A stretch of 11,390 nucleotides of DNA from an uncultured Clostridia bacterium. Lineage in GTDB: Bacteria; Bacillota; Clostridia; Oscillospirales; Acutalibacteraceae. The notes below the pieces were generated by a model. It was given only the letters and a program-made list of their open reading frames with translations, searched no databases and was not told where the DNA came from. The stretch covers positions 1 through 11,390 of the forward strand of contig CALYNW010000006.1 in assembly GCA_945224895.1 (NCBI GenBank), given 5' to 3'. Positions 1 to 7,636 of the stretch are shown piece by piece. A program made the translations under genes and the position numbers. Each line of letters begins with the position of its first letter. Position 1 is the first letter of the stretch.

Positions 1-33
1 TTATGTTATAACTTATTGGTACCGAGGTCAAAT

Positions 34-1092
34 ATGCTTGAACATATAAAAGAGGAAAACATTTGGGATTTTTTGAAAAACGACGGCAAGCCCATAGTTA
101 TTTACGGAATGGGAAACGGTGCAGAAAAAATAATAGCTACCCTTGAGGGCTTCGGTATGAAAGCAAGCGATATATTCGCAAGCGATGAATTTGTAAGAGG
201 TCACAGCTTTTTAGGCTACAAGGTTCTTAAATACTCCGAAATTTGCGAAAAATACGATGATTTTAATGTTGTTCTTGCCTTTGCAACACATCTTGACAGC
301 GTTATTGAAAATATTGAAAAAATCAATAGTGAGCACTCTGTTTTCGCTCCCGACGTTCCCGTCGCAGGAGGGGGTCTTTTCACAAGAGAATATAATGAAG
401 AACACGAGGAGGACTTTGATTTTGTATATAACCACCTTGCAGACGAGGAAAGCAAAAGAGTTTACAGAGATATACTGAATTTTAAAGTCAGCGGAAAAAT
501 CAGCTATCTTCTCGGCTCATTTTGTGAAAAGGAAAATATTTACAGGGAAATATTAAGGCTAACGGAAAATGAAACAATAGTTGATTTAGGTGCCTATGAC
601 GGCGACACAATCAGAGAATTTACCGATTTCACAAAAGGAAAATATAATAAAATTATTGCTCTTGAGCCTGACGCAAAGAACTACAAAAAGCTTATAAAAA
701 ATACGGAAAATATGAATAATGTTACCGCACTCAATATGGGTGCTTGGGATAAAAAGGATACTCTTATTTTTGCAAAAAAGGCAGGCAGAAATTCACGTCT
801 TTCAAGCGAAGGCATACCTGTAAAGGTAACAGACATTGATTCACTTATAGATGAACCCGTAACAATGATAAAAATGGATATTGAGGGTGCAGAGCTGAAA
901 GCTCTTAAGGGTGCAGAGAAAACAATAAAAAAATATCTGCCGAAGCTCTATGTATGTGCTTACCACAGAAACGAGGATTTATTCGCATTAGGAAAAAAAA
1001 TCATTGAATTTGATGAAAAGTACTGTCTTTATTTTCGTCACAGTAGATATATTCCTGCTTGGGAGTCTAATTTCTATGCAATAGTGAAATAA
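34..1092 (+). CDS. FkbM-family SAM-dependent methyltransferase with N-terminal Rossmann-like domain
   Basis: The 352-residue product has two parts. Residues 20-110 start with a nucleotide-binding-like beta strand and Gly turn (IVIYGMGNGAEKI, 21-33), similar to the small Rossmann modules found in sugar-modifying enzymes. Residues 150-352 are a class I methyltransferase: SAM motif I VDLGAYDGDT (183-192), acidic strand end EPD (211-213), and the FkbM signature IKMDIEGAELKALKGAE (279-295). FkbM enzymes usually O-methylate sugars or polyketides, so a glycan or glycolipid substrate is likely but not shown. I chose ATG 34 because GAGG lies at 24-27 with a good spacing; an in-frame TTG at 16 has no such site. 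No hairpin terminator is visible after the stop. The gene is separated from the downstream operon by a strong promoter, so it probably belongs to an upstream transcription unit cut by the window edge. Confidence 0.88.
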   Translation: MLEHIKEENIWDFLKNDGKPIVIYGMGNGAEKIIATLEGFGMKASDIFASDEFVRGHSFLGYKVLKYSEICEKYDDFNVVLAFATHLDSVIENIEKINSEHSVFAPDVPVAGGGLFTREYNEEHEEDFDFVYNHLADEESKRVYRDILNFKVSGKISYLLGSFCEKENIYREILRLTENETIVDLGAYDGDTIREFTDFTKGKYNKIIALEPDAKNYKKLIKNTENMNNVTALNMGAWDKKDTLIFAKKAGRNSRLSSEGIPVKVTDIDSLIDEPVTMIKMDIEGAELKALKGAEKTIKKYLPKLYVCAYHRNEDLFALGKKIIEFDEKYCLYFRHSRYIPAWESNFYAIVK

Positions 1093-1095
1093 TAT

Positions 1096-1124
1096 TTGAC
1101 TAATAAGAAAGTATATTATATAAT
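1096..1124 (+). promoter_or_regulatory. sigma-A promoter of the exporter-sulfatase-symporter operon
   Basis: The -35 box TTGACT is at 1096-1101 and the perfect -10 box TATAAT at 1119-1124, with exactly 17 bp between them. Transcription should start near 1131, giving a leader of about 30 nt before the ATG at 1165. No clear operator palindrome is visible around it, and no regulator gene lies next to it, so any control is unexplained by this window. Confidence 0.8.
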
Positions 1125-1164
1125 AAGATTTACGCTTTATGAAATGTTTTGGAGAAAAAAGTAA

Positions 1165-1953
1165 ATGATTACAGCAATTTACAGCATTATAATATTCATT
1201 GCCTGCACCGTCGGAGCTCTTGTAGGTATAGGTGGCGGTGTAATTATCAAGCCACTACTTGATTTTATCGGAGTACATACTGTTGAGGTGGTTGGCTTTA
1301 TTTCCACCTGTGCGGTTTTTGCCATGAGCATAAGCTCATCTGTAAAGCACATTGCTTCTAAAACGGAAATGGACAAGAAGATTGTGCTTTTTGTATCCTT
1401 CGGTTCTATTTTCGGCGGAATAATAGGAAATGAGATATTTGACGCCGTTTTTGAAAGATTTAACACGAATATCGTCAAGGGCGTTCAGGCTGTAATAATT
1501 GCCGCTTTTATAATATTTGTAATTTTTTACGTAAACTCAAAAAATGTTAAATCCTTAAGGATTAAAAATCCTGTGATAATTGTGCTGACGGGACTTATGC
1601 TGGGATTAATGAGTGCATTTTTAGGTATCGGCGGCGGTCCTATTAACACGGCATTTCTTGTTCTTCTTTTCTCATTTAGTGTTAAGGAAAGTGCCGTTTA
1701 TTCCGTTGCAATTATCTTTTTCAGTCAGTTGAGTCAGCTTGTTACTATATTCATAAACAACCGTTTTGAGCCATATAAACAGTATTTTCCGATTATTATC
1801 TGCGCTATGATTGTGGCAGTTGTAGGCGGTCTTATCGGCTCTAAGTTAAATAAAAAGCTTTCAAACAGCATTATAACAAAAGTATTTTCTGTGGTGCTTT
1901 CCTTTGTGGCGATTGTAAATGTTTACAATGCAATAAGAGGATTTACCGCATAA
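1165..1953 (+). CDS. TauE/SafE-family membrane permease (probable sulfite/sulfate or organosulfur anion exporter)
   Basis: The 262-residue protein is almost entirely hydrophobic, with about eight predicted membrane segments and a short polar loop near 122-135. Its internal duplication is visible: GIGGGVIIKP at 21-30 is echoed by GIGGGPINTA at 154-163, the paired Gly-rich motifs of the TauE/SafE (DUF81) family. Family members move sulfite, sulfoacetate, sulfolactate or related anions across the cytoplasmic membrane, mostly outward. The start ATG follows GGAG at 1151-1154. It is the first gene of an operon: a sulfatase begins 21 bp downstream, followed by a sugar symporter. From that context I infer export of sulfate released by the sulfatase, or of a reduced sulfur anion; the exact anion cannot be read from sequence. 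Length is typical for the family. Confidence 0.87.
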   Translation: MITAIYSIIIFIACTVGALVGIGGGVIIKPLLDFIGVHTVEVVGFISTCAVFAMSISSSVKHIASKTEMDKKIVLFVSFGSIFGGIIGNEIFDAVFERFNTNIVKGVQAVIIAAFIIFVIFYVNSKNVKSLRIKNPVIIVLTGLMLGLMSAFLGIGGGPINTAFLVLLFSFSVKESAVYSVAIIFFSQLSQLVTIFINNRFEPYKQYFPIIICAMIVAVVGGLIGSKLNKKLSNSIITKVFSVVLSFVAIVNVYNAIRGFTA

Positions 1954-1974
1954 TAAATAAGGGGGAACAAATAA

Positions 1975-3303
1975 ATGAAGCAAAAGAACATAATCTTTTA
2001 CTTCTCGGACCAGCAGAGATGGGACACCATCAACGAAGAGGTAACGCCTAATCTCTGTAAGCTGGCACAGGAGGGCGTTAAGTTTGAAAATAACTTCACC
2101 TGTCAGCCTGTGTGCGGTCCTGCAAGAGCATGTATTCAAACAGGCGTATATGCTACGCAATGCGGCTGTTACTATAACGGAATACCGCTTCCGAATGATA
2201 TCACGCCTCTTGCTCATTATTTTAATGAAGCAGGCTATGAAACGGCGTATATCGGCAAGTGGCATCTTGCTTCCGACAGGCTTCCGGGAATAGGACTTCA
2301 CTGTGAGAAAACTGCTGTTCCAAAGGAAAAGCAGGGCGAATATCAATACTGGAGAGCGGCTGACGTTCTTGAGTTCACCTCTCACGGCTATGACGGCTAC
2401 GTATTTGACGGCGACGGAAACAAAATTGATTTCAAGGGCTACAGAGCAGACTGCATTAACGATTTTGCACTTGAATATCTGGAGAAAAACAGAAATAAAG
2501 AAAAGCCGTTCTTTATGTTTATAAGCCAGCTTGAGCCTCATCATCAAAACGACCATCATTGCTATGAGGGTTATAAGGAAACTGTAGATAAGTATAAGGA
2601 TTATCCGTTACCTGATGATTTGACTTTCCTTAAAGGTGACTATGAGAAATGCTATCCCGATTACATTTCTGCAATAAACAGGCTTGACTATAATGTAGGA
2701 CGTCTTGTTGATAAGCTGAAGGAGCTTGGTATTTATGATGACACAATCATAATTTACACCTCCGACCATGGCAGTCATTTTAAAACAAGAAATCCCGAAT
2801 ATAAGCGCTCCTGTCACGAAAGTGCAACTCATACACCGCTTATCATCAAGGGTGGAGGATTTGAGGGAGGAAAAAATGAGACAAGACTTTCTTCTCTTAT
2901 TGATATGCCTCCTACACTGCTTTCAATGGCAGGCATACCTATTCCGCCTACATATATGGGTGTTGATTTGACAAAGCAGATTGACAATCCCGATGAAAAG
3001 CGTGACTGCGTATTTATGCAAATAAGCGAAAGTCAGTGCGGACGTGCTATCAGGACCGACCGTTTCAAATATGCAGTAAGAAGTATCGGCATTACAGGCT
3101 ATGTTCACCATACAGCAAAGCCTTATTTCGAGGATTATCTCTACGATTTGGAAAAGGATCCTATCGAAAAGCACAACCTCATTAAGGACCCGAAATATGC
3201 AAAGGTTAGAGAAGAACTCAAATATATGCTCATTAAGCAAATGACAAATGCTCAGGAGGAAGCTCCGGTTATCCTGCCTGCAATAATTTCAAGGAGGAAG
3301 TAA
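1975..3303 (+). CDS. Type I (formylglycine) sulfatase, cytoplasmic, Cys-type
   Basis: The 442-residue protein is an alkaline-phosphatase-superfamily sulfatase. The signature C-x-P-x-R-x4-T-G is present as CGPARACIQTG (47-57). Cys47 is the residue converted to formylglycine, in anaerobes usually by the radical-SAM enzyme anSME, which is not encoded here. Other active-site elements are SDQQR (11-15, metal-binding Asp12), GKWH (94-97, Lys95 and His97), EPHH (187-190), SDHGSHF (263-269, metal ligands Asp264 and His265) and ESATHTPL (282-289). No signal peptide is present: the protein starts MKQKNIIFYF and goes directly into the catalytic core, so it should act in the cytoplasm. The ribosome site GGGGGA is at 1961-1966. 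Its stop codon overlaps the symporter start by one base, implying coupled translation. Substrate is unknown; a sulfated sugar is likely from context. A related phosphonate hydrolase is less likely. Confidence 0.9.
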   Translation: MKQKNIIFYFSDQQRWDTINEEVTPNLCKLAQEGVKFENNFTCQPVCGPARACIQTGVYATQCGCYYNGIPLPNDITPLAHYFNEAGYETAYIGKWHLASDRLPGIGLHCEKTAVPKEKQGEYQYWRAADVLEFTSHGYDGYVFDGDGNKIDFKGYRADCINDFALEYLEKNRNKEKPFFMFISQLEPHHQNDHHCYEGYKETVDKYKDYPLPDDLTFLKGDYEKCYPDYISAINRLDYNVGRLVDKLKELGIYDDTIIIYTSDHGSHFKTRNPEYKRSCHESATHTPLIIKGGGFEGGKNETRLSSLIDMPPTLLSMAGIPIPPTYMGVDLTKQIDNPDEKRDCVFMQISESQCGRAIRTDRFKYAVRSIGITGYVHHTAKPYFEDYLYDLEKDPIEKHNLIKDPKYAKVREELKYMLIKQMTNAQEEAPVILPAIISRRK

Positions 3304-4805
3304 TGGAAACTAAAAAATATTTAACTATGAAAGAGCGTATCTGCTTTACCGTCGGTGCTTTCGGACGTTCCGGAATATATACATTGATGTCAATGTTTAC
3401 ACTTGTATTTTTCCAAAACGGTGCAGGTCTTTCACTTGAACAAGGTACAACAATTATTCTTATCGGTAGAATTTTCGATGCTATCAACGACCCTATGATG
3501 GGTATGCTCGTTGACAGAACAAAGTCAAAGTGGGGCAAAATGAGACCTTATCTTCTTTTTGCTCCTGTACCCATTGCAATAACCACAATTCTTTTGTTCA
3601 CAGCTCCATTTAAAGATGGTTCAACAGCTGCTTTCGTTTGGGCACTTGTTACATACATTCTTTGGGGCGTTGCATTTACTGTTCAGGACGTTCCTTTCTG
3701 GGGACTTTCATCAGTTATCACACCACTTGAAAATGAAAGAACATCCTTCATTTCAACTGCTCGTTTAGGTTCAACCTTCGGTGGAATCCTTCCGGCACTT
3801 CTTGTTCCGATTCTTTATCAGAGTAATCTTGGCTACAACAAGGGCTTCTTTGCTTCAGCATTGATTTTTGCTATTCTCGGATGCTCACTTTCAATTCTCA
3901 TTTTCTTTGTTTCAAAGGAAAGAGTACCAAAGATGGATCACACTCCGTCATTCAAGGAAACATTTGTTGTTCTTGGTAAAGACAAGCTTCTTATCATTGT
4001 TATCTTCGCCGCAATTCTCGGTTCAACAATGGTAACCGCTAATCAGTGTGCAGACTACATTGGTAACTACCTTATCATTCAGAATTACACAGACTTTAGT
4101 ATGATTTTTGATGAGGCAGGTAATCTTCTTCCTAACGTTGACGCAAAGGCTGCATATAACGGCTTCTGGATTCCAAGAGGAACAATCGTTACAACTCTTA
4201 CAGTTGCTATCGGTGTTGGTATGGTTCCTGCTATGGCTGTTTTCCCAATGCTCAGAAAGAAATTCAGCCTTAAGCAAATTTATATCGGTTCAGCATTATT
4301 TGGCTTAGTTGTTCATACTCTTTGCTACATTGTATTTGCACAGGATGTTACTAATGTAAACATTTATCTCCTTTGGGTATTCCTTTTCTTAATGGGTATT
4401 CCACTTGGTATTTACAATGTTATCACATATGCTTTGATTGCAGACGCAGTTGACTATATGGAATGGAAAACAGGCGAAAGACACGAAGGTGTTTGCTTCT
4501 CATTCCAGACCTTCCTTTCAAAGGTAAATGCTGCTATTGCAACATTCGTATTCGGTCAGATTCTTGGTAAATCAGACTTTAAGGCAGTTGACAAATCTCT
4601 TGTTGACATTGCAGGCAGACAGATTTTCTTCGAGCAGTCGGTTGATACACAGAAGATGCTCCTTGCTCTTGTCACAATCGTTCCTGCCGTTGGATTCTTT
4701 CTCACAATCATTCCAATGTTCTTTAACGATTTCACAGGAAAGACAAAGGAAAAGGCTCAAAAGGAGCTTGAGGAATCAAGAATTGCCAAAGGTATTCAGG
4801 AATAA
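3303..4805 (+). CDS. GPH-family (MelB-like) cation:sugar symporter
   Basis: This 500-residue, 12-helix major facilitator protein belongs to the glycoside-pentoside-hexuronide:cation symporters. The family motif spans GRIFDAINDPMMG (55-67) and DRTKSKWGKMRP (71-82). Asp59 and Asp63 match the MelB cation-site residues Asp55 and Asp59, QDVPFW (128-133) carries the equivalent of Asp124, and Lys407 fits MelB Lys377. DYMEWKTGERHEG (384-396) is also characteristic. It is therefore predicted to be active and cation-coupled, probably Na+ or H+. A polar insertion near residues 262-286, between helices 7 and 8, is longer than I expect for MelB. The ATG lies in TAATG, overlapping the sulfatase stop, with AAGGAGG at 3291-3297. 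Likely substrate is the sulfated mono- or oligosaccharide processed by the sulfatase; that link is inference from the operon. Confidence 0.9.
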   Translation: METKKYLTMKERICFTVGAFGRSGIYTLMSMFTLVFFQNGAGLSLEQGTTIILIGRIFDAINDPMMGMLVDRTKSKWGKMRPYLLFAPVPIAITTILLFTAPFKDGSTAAFVWALVTYILWGVAFTVQDVPFWGLSSVITPLENERTSFISTARLGSTFGGILPALLVPILYQSNLGYNKGFFASALIFAILGCSLSILIFFVSKERVPKMDHTPSFKETFVVLGKDKLLIIVIFAAILGSTMVTANQCADYIGNYLIIQNYTDFSMIFDEAGNLLPNVDAKAAYNGFWIPRGTIVTTLTVAIGVGMVPAMAVFPMLRKKFSLKQIYIGSALFGLVVHTLCYIVFAQDVTNVNIYLLWVFLFLMGIPLGIYNVITYALIADAVDYMEWKTGERHEGVCFSFQTFLSKVNAAIATFVFGQILGKSDFKAVDKSLVDIAGRQIFFEQSVDTQKMLLALVTIVPAVGFFLTIIPMFFNDFTGKTKEKAQKELEESRIAKGIQE

Positions 4806-4820
4806 AGTCAATAAATGTGT

Positions 4821-4859
4821 AAAAAGCGTTGAGGTCCTTTCGGGCTTCAACGCTTTTTT
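4821..4859 (+). terminator. rho-independent terminator, probably bidirectional
   Basis: The arms AAAAAGCGTTGA (4821-4832) and TCAACGCTTTTT (4847-4858) pair perfectly. The stem continues through G-C and G-U pairs to a TTTC loop at 4838-4841. A run of six T on the plus strand ends the symporter operon 16 bp after its stop. The five A at 4821-4825 give a U-run on the minus strand, so it can also stop convergent clpC transcripts. Confidence 0.88.
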
Positions 4860-4863
4860 GCTG

Positions 4864-4906
4864 TAAATTAGGGTTTGGCAGGCTGAGCCTGCCAAACCCT
4901 AATTTA
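4864..4906. repeat. Perfect 43-nt palindrome between convergent operons
   Basis: Two 21-nt arms (4864-4884 and 4886-4906) are exact reverse complements around a single base at 4885. As RNA either strand would form a very stable hairpin with a GC-rich apical half (GGCAGGC/GCCTGCC). On the minus strand it begins directly after the clpC TGA codon (4909-4907). It has no U-run of its own, so termination probably occurs at the adjacent 4821-4859 hairpin. It may protect the clpC mRNA 3' end or be a dispersed repeat. Confidence 0.85.
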
Positions 4907-7327
4907 TCAATTAAAGGTGAACTCCCCTTCCTTGTAGTCTACCGTGCATTTATCACCAAGCTTTTCCTCAAGAATAAGCTCTGACAGCTTATCTTCAATC
5001 TTGGTCTGAATAGCACGTCTGAGAGGTCTTGCGCCGTAAACCTTATCAAAGCCTGCGTCTGCGATTGCGGAAATTGCCTCGTCTGTTATTTCAACATCTG
5101 TTCCCACATCCTTAACACGCTTGATAAGAGCTTTTAACATTCTGCGTGCAATCTCCTCGATATCGTCCTTTTCAAGCTGGTTGAAAACTACGATTTCATC
5201 AACACGGTTAAGAAATTCAGGCTTAAAGGTCTTTCTGAGATCCTCCATAACAAGCTGTTCTATATTTCTGTTTTCGTTAACAGGCTCTCCGCCAAAGCCA
5301 AGTGCAAGCTTAGGGTCGGTAATCTTTGATGCGCCTACGTTTGAGGTCATTATGATTACAGCATTTTTAAAGCTTACCTTTCTGCCCTGAGAATCCGTAA
5401 GAATACCGTCCTCAAGAATTTGAAGCAGCATATTGAATACATCGGGATGAGCCTTTTCAATCTCATCAAAGAGAACAACCGAATAAGGCTTTCTTCTGAT
5501 TTTTTCAGTAAGCTGACCGCCCTCGTCAAAGCCTACATATCCCGGAGGTGAACCGATAAGCTTTGATACGGTATGCTTTTCCATATACTCGGACATATCA
5601 AGTCTGATAATAGCCTCCTCGTCGCCGAACATTGCCTCTGCAAGTGCCTTGCAAAGCTCTGTTTTACCTACGCCTGTAGGACCGAGGAAGATAAATGAGC
5701 CGATAGGTCTTTTAGGATTTTTAAGTCCTGCTCTGCCACGTCTTATAGCCCTTGCTATGCTTGATACGGCTTTATCCTGACCGACAATTCTTTCGTGGAG
5801 AATTTTTTCAAGATTAAGAAGCTTTTCCGATTCTTCCTTAGTAATCTGCGTTGCAGGAATACCTGTCCAGGAGGAAACAACCTGTGCTATATCCTCCTTT
5901 GTAATTTCCTTTACCTGATGAGAAGAAAGGTTTTTCCATTTTTCCTTTTCCTCGTCAAGAAGTGTTCTGATGTTCTTTTCCTTATCTCTTATCTCAGCCG
6001 CCTGCTCAAAGTTTTGAGCATGAATTGCCGAGGACTTTTCCTCCTCAAGAGATTTGATTTCCTTTTCCATTTCCTTAAGATTATCGGGAATGGTATAGGC
6101 TTTAAGTCTTACCTTTGAAGCCGCCTCGTCAATAAGGTCGATTGCCTTATCGGGAAGAAATCTGTCAGTGATATATCTTGACGACATTTCAACGGCGTTC
6201 TGTATTGCTTCGTCGGTGATTTTTACTTTATGGTGAGCCTCGTATTTGTCACGGAGTCCTTTAAGAATTTGGACTGTTTCTTCTTCTGTAGGCTCCCCTA
6301 CCGTCACAGGCTGAAAACGTCTTTCAAGTGCGGCGTCCTTTTCAATATTCTTTCTGTATTCATCAATGGTTGTTGCGCCGATTACCTGAATTTCGCCTCT
6401 TGCAAGTGAGGGCTTAAGAATATTTGCGGCGTCTGTTGCACCCTCGGCGGCACCTGCACCCATAATTGTGTGGACCTCGTCAATAAACAGGATAACATCC
6501 TTTGCCGCCTTGACCTCATCCATAGCCTTTTTAATTCTTTCCTCAAAGTCGCCTCTGTACTTTGTACCGGCTACCATTGAGGTTAAATCAAGTGCAACAA
6601 TCTTCTTATTGTTAAGAAGCTCGGGAACCTCCCCCTTTACTATTTTAAGAGCAAGTCCCTCGGCTATTGCGGTTTTACCGACACCCGGTTCACCGATAAG
6701 ACAGGGGTTGTTTTTTGTTCGTCTTGAAAGGATTTGAATAACTCTGTTAATCTCTTCCTCTCTGCCGATTACAGGGTCTATTTTACCCTCCTTAGCGGCG
6801 GCGGTTAAATCCTTGCCGAACTCGTCAAGGGTAGGGGTTTTGGATTTGCCGTTCTTACCTCTCTGACCGCCTTTAGCTTCGTAATCTCCCCTGCCGATTG
6901 AGGATACAAGCTCCTCAAAAAGCTGTCCCTCGTCAATACCAAAGGAATTGATAAAGCTGACTGCATAGGAGTCGCCCTCACGAAGAAGTGCCATCAAAAG
7001 ATGCTCAGTATCAACAAAGCTTCTTCTCATACCTCTTGCAAGCTGAAAGGCAACGTCAAGTATTCTTTTACTTCTCGGTGTTAAATCATCGGGAGAAAGC
7101 CTTGTTGCCATTCCCTCGCCTATGTTTTCCTTTATAAGATTTTCAACGCCGTCAGCCGTAATCCCTTTGTCCTCAAGGACAGACGAAGCAATCGTGCCGT
7201 CGGTTTTCAGCAAGCCTAAAAGTATATGCTCACTGCCCACATAATTATGTCCGAAGGACTCTGCTGATTTAATAGCACTATTTAAAACCTCGTTTGCTTT
7301 TTGAGTGAAATAACTGAATTTATACAT
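4907..7327 (-). CDS. clpC: ClpC, Hsp100/Clp AAA+ unfoldase
   Basis: The 806-residue protein has the full ClpC layout. The N domain has two repeats (about 1-145). AAA-1 has Walker A GEPGVGKT (212-219), Walker B ILFIDE (279-284) and the ERRF motif (335-338). A UVR-type coiled middle domain (about 415-465) binds McsB/MecA-type adaptors. AAA-2 has Walker A GPTGVGKT (549-556) and Walker B VVLFDE (617-622), and an LGF tripeptide (676-678) fits the ClpP-docking loop. It unfolds substrates for ClpP in the cytoplasm. Glu33 and Glu108 of the N domain match the acidic residues that bind phosphoarginine tags in Bacillus ClpC. The start ATG follows GGAGGA with 6-nt spacing. It is the last gene of the CtsR operon, now separated from mcsB by a 273-bp inserted element. 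No clpP is nearby. Confidence 0.97.
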   Translation of the reverse strand: MYKFSYFTQKANEVLNSAIKSAESFGHNYVGSEHILLGLLKTDGTIASSVLEDKGITADGVENLIKENIGEGMATRLSPDDLTPRSKRILDVAFQLARGMRRSFVDTEHLLMALLREGDSYAVSFINSFGIDEGQLFEELVSSIGRGDYEAKGGQRGKNGKSKTPTLDEFGKDLTAAAKEGKIDPVIGREEEINRVIQILSRRTKNNPCLIGEPGVGKTAIAEGLALKIVKGEVPELLNNKKIVALDLTSMVAGTKYRGDFEERIKKAMDEVKAAKDVILFIDEVHTIMGAGAAEGATDAANILKPSLARGEIQVIGATTIDEYRKNIEKDAALERRFQPVTVGEPTEEETVQILKGLRDKYEAHHKVKITDEAIQNAVEMSSRYITDRFLPDKAIDLIDEAASKVRLKAYTIPDNLKEMEKEIKSLEEEKSSAIHAQNFEQAAEIRDKEKNIRTLLDEEKEKWKNLSSHQVKEITKEDIAQVVSSWTGIPATQITKEESEKLLNLEKILHERIVGQDKAVSSIARAIRRGRAGLKNPKRPIGSFIFLGPTGVGKTELCKALAEAMFGDEEAIIRLDMSEYMEKHTVSKLIGSPPGYVGFDEGGQLTEKIRRKPYSVVLFDEIEKAHPDVFNMLLQILEDGILTDSQGRKVSFKNAVIIMTSNVGASKITDPKLALGFGGEPVNENRNIEQLVMEDLRKTFKPEFLNRVDEIVVFNQLEKDDIEEIARRMLKALIKRVKDVGTDVEITDEAISAIADAGFDKVYGARPLRRAIQTKIEDKLSELILEEKLGDKCTVDYKEGEFTFN

Positions 7328-7333
7328 AATTAT

Positions 7334-7359
7334 TCCTCCTTTGGAGGATAATTTCCTCC
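7334..7359 (-). promoter_or_regulatory. clpC ribosome binding site with competing hairpins
   Basis: Read on the minus strand, GGAGGA (7359-7354) is followed by AATTA, then TCCTCC (7348-7343), AAA, and GGAGGA (7339-7334), which lies 6 nt before the clpC ATG and is its Shine-Dalgarno. The central TCCTCC is complementary to both flanking copies. Pairing with the proximal copy hides the ribosome site in a 6-bp hairpin; pairing with the distal copy frees it. Loops would be 3 and 5 nt. The base complementarity is certain; a regulatory switch is inference. Confidence 0.6.
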
Positions 7360-7363
7360 GTTA

Positions 7364-7636
7364 GGCAATGAAAAGTAATCCAAACCTGCCAAAAATGCAG
7401 TATTAAAGCGAATTTTGAACTTTTCACTGTTGCCTTGCGTCAGCAAGGCTTCCATCTCAAAATCCAAAATTCATCTTTACTGCAAGCATTTTTGGTCCTC
7501 GAGTTTAAATTGTGCTGATTTGTTCTTAGTCAAGGCACAAAAACGCAGGAATACTTTTCGTATTCCGAGTATTTTTAACGCAGAGTAAGGGCAAATCAGC
7601 CAATTTAAACCACGGTTCTGATTACTCTTCATCGCC
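7364..7636. mobile_element. MITE-like non-coding element inserted at the mcsB stop codon
   Basis: The 273-bp segment has imperfect 23-bp terminal inverted repeats (7364-7386 and 7614-7636, 19 of 23 matching) beginning GGCAATGA and GGCGATGA, and is flanked by TA on both sides (7362-7363, 7637-7638). Inside are two hairpin blocks of similar size. One has arms CCAAAAATGC/GCATTTTTGG at 7389-7398 and 7486-7495, with an apical GCCTTGC/GCAAGGC hairpin at 7432-7449. The other has arms at 7503-7522 and 7592-7610 with an apical GGAATAC/GTATTCC hairpin at 7548-7566. No protein-coding frame is evident. TA duplication and short inverted ends fit elements moved by IS630/Tc1-mariner transposases; no transposase is in the window. 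Confidence 0.72.

Noticed and set aside
25..32. AGGTCAAA next to the methyltransferase start, resembling a CtsR heptad
   Set aside because: Only a single half-site is present; CtsR needs tandem heptads, and these bases are better explained as the GAGG ribosome site and spacer.
1861..2559. 232-codon minus-strand open frame opposite the permease and sulfatase genes
   Set aside because: It lies opposite two genes with clear family motifs, shows no recognisable domain, and has no convincing ribosome site; it is a shadow frame.
7505..7533. Possible promoter inside the MITE reading toward clpC (TTGACT on the minus strand at 7533-7528)
   Set aside because: The sequence about 17 bp downstream is a poor -10 match, so an element-borne clpC promoter is not supported.
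7364..7636. CRISPR array or riboswitch in the mcsB-clpC gap
   Set aside because: There are no regularly spaced direct repeats, and the paired ends with flanking TA fit an inserted inverted-repeat element better than a known riboswitch.
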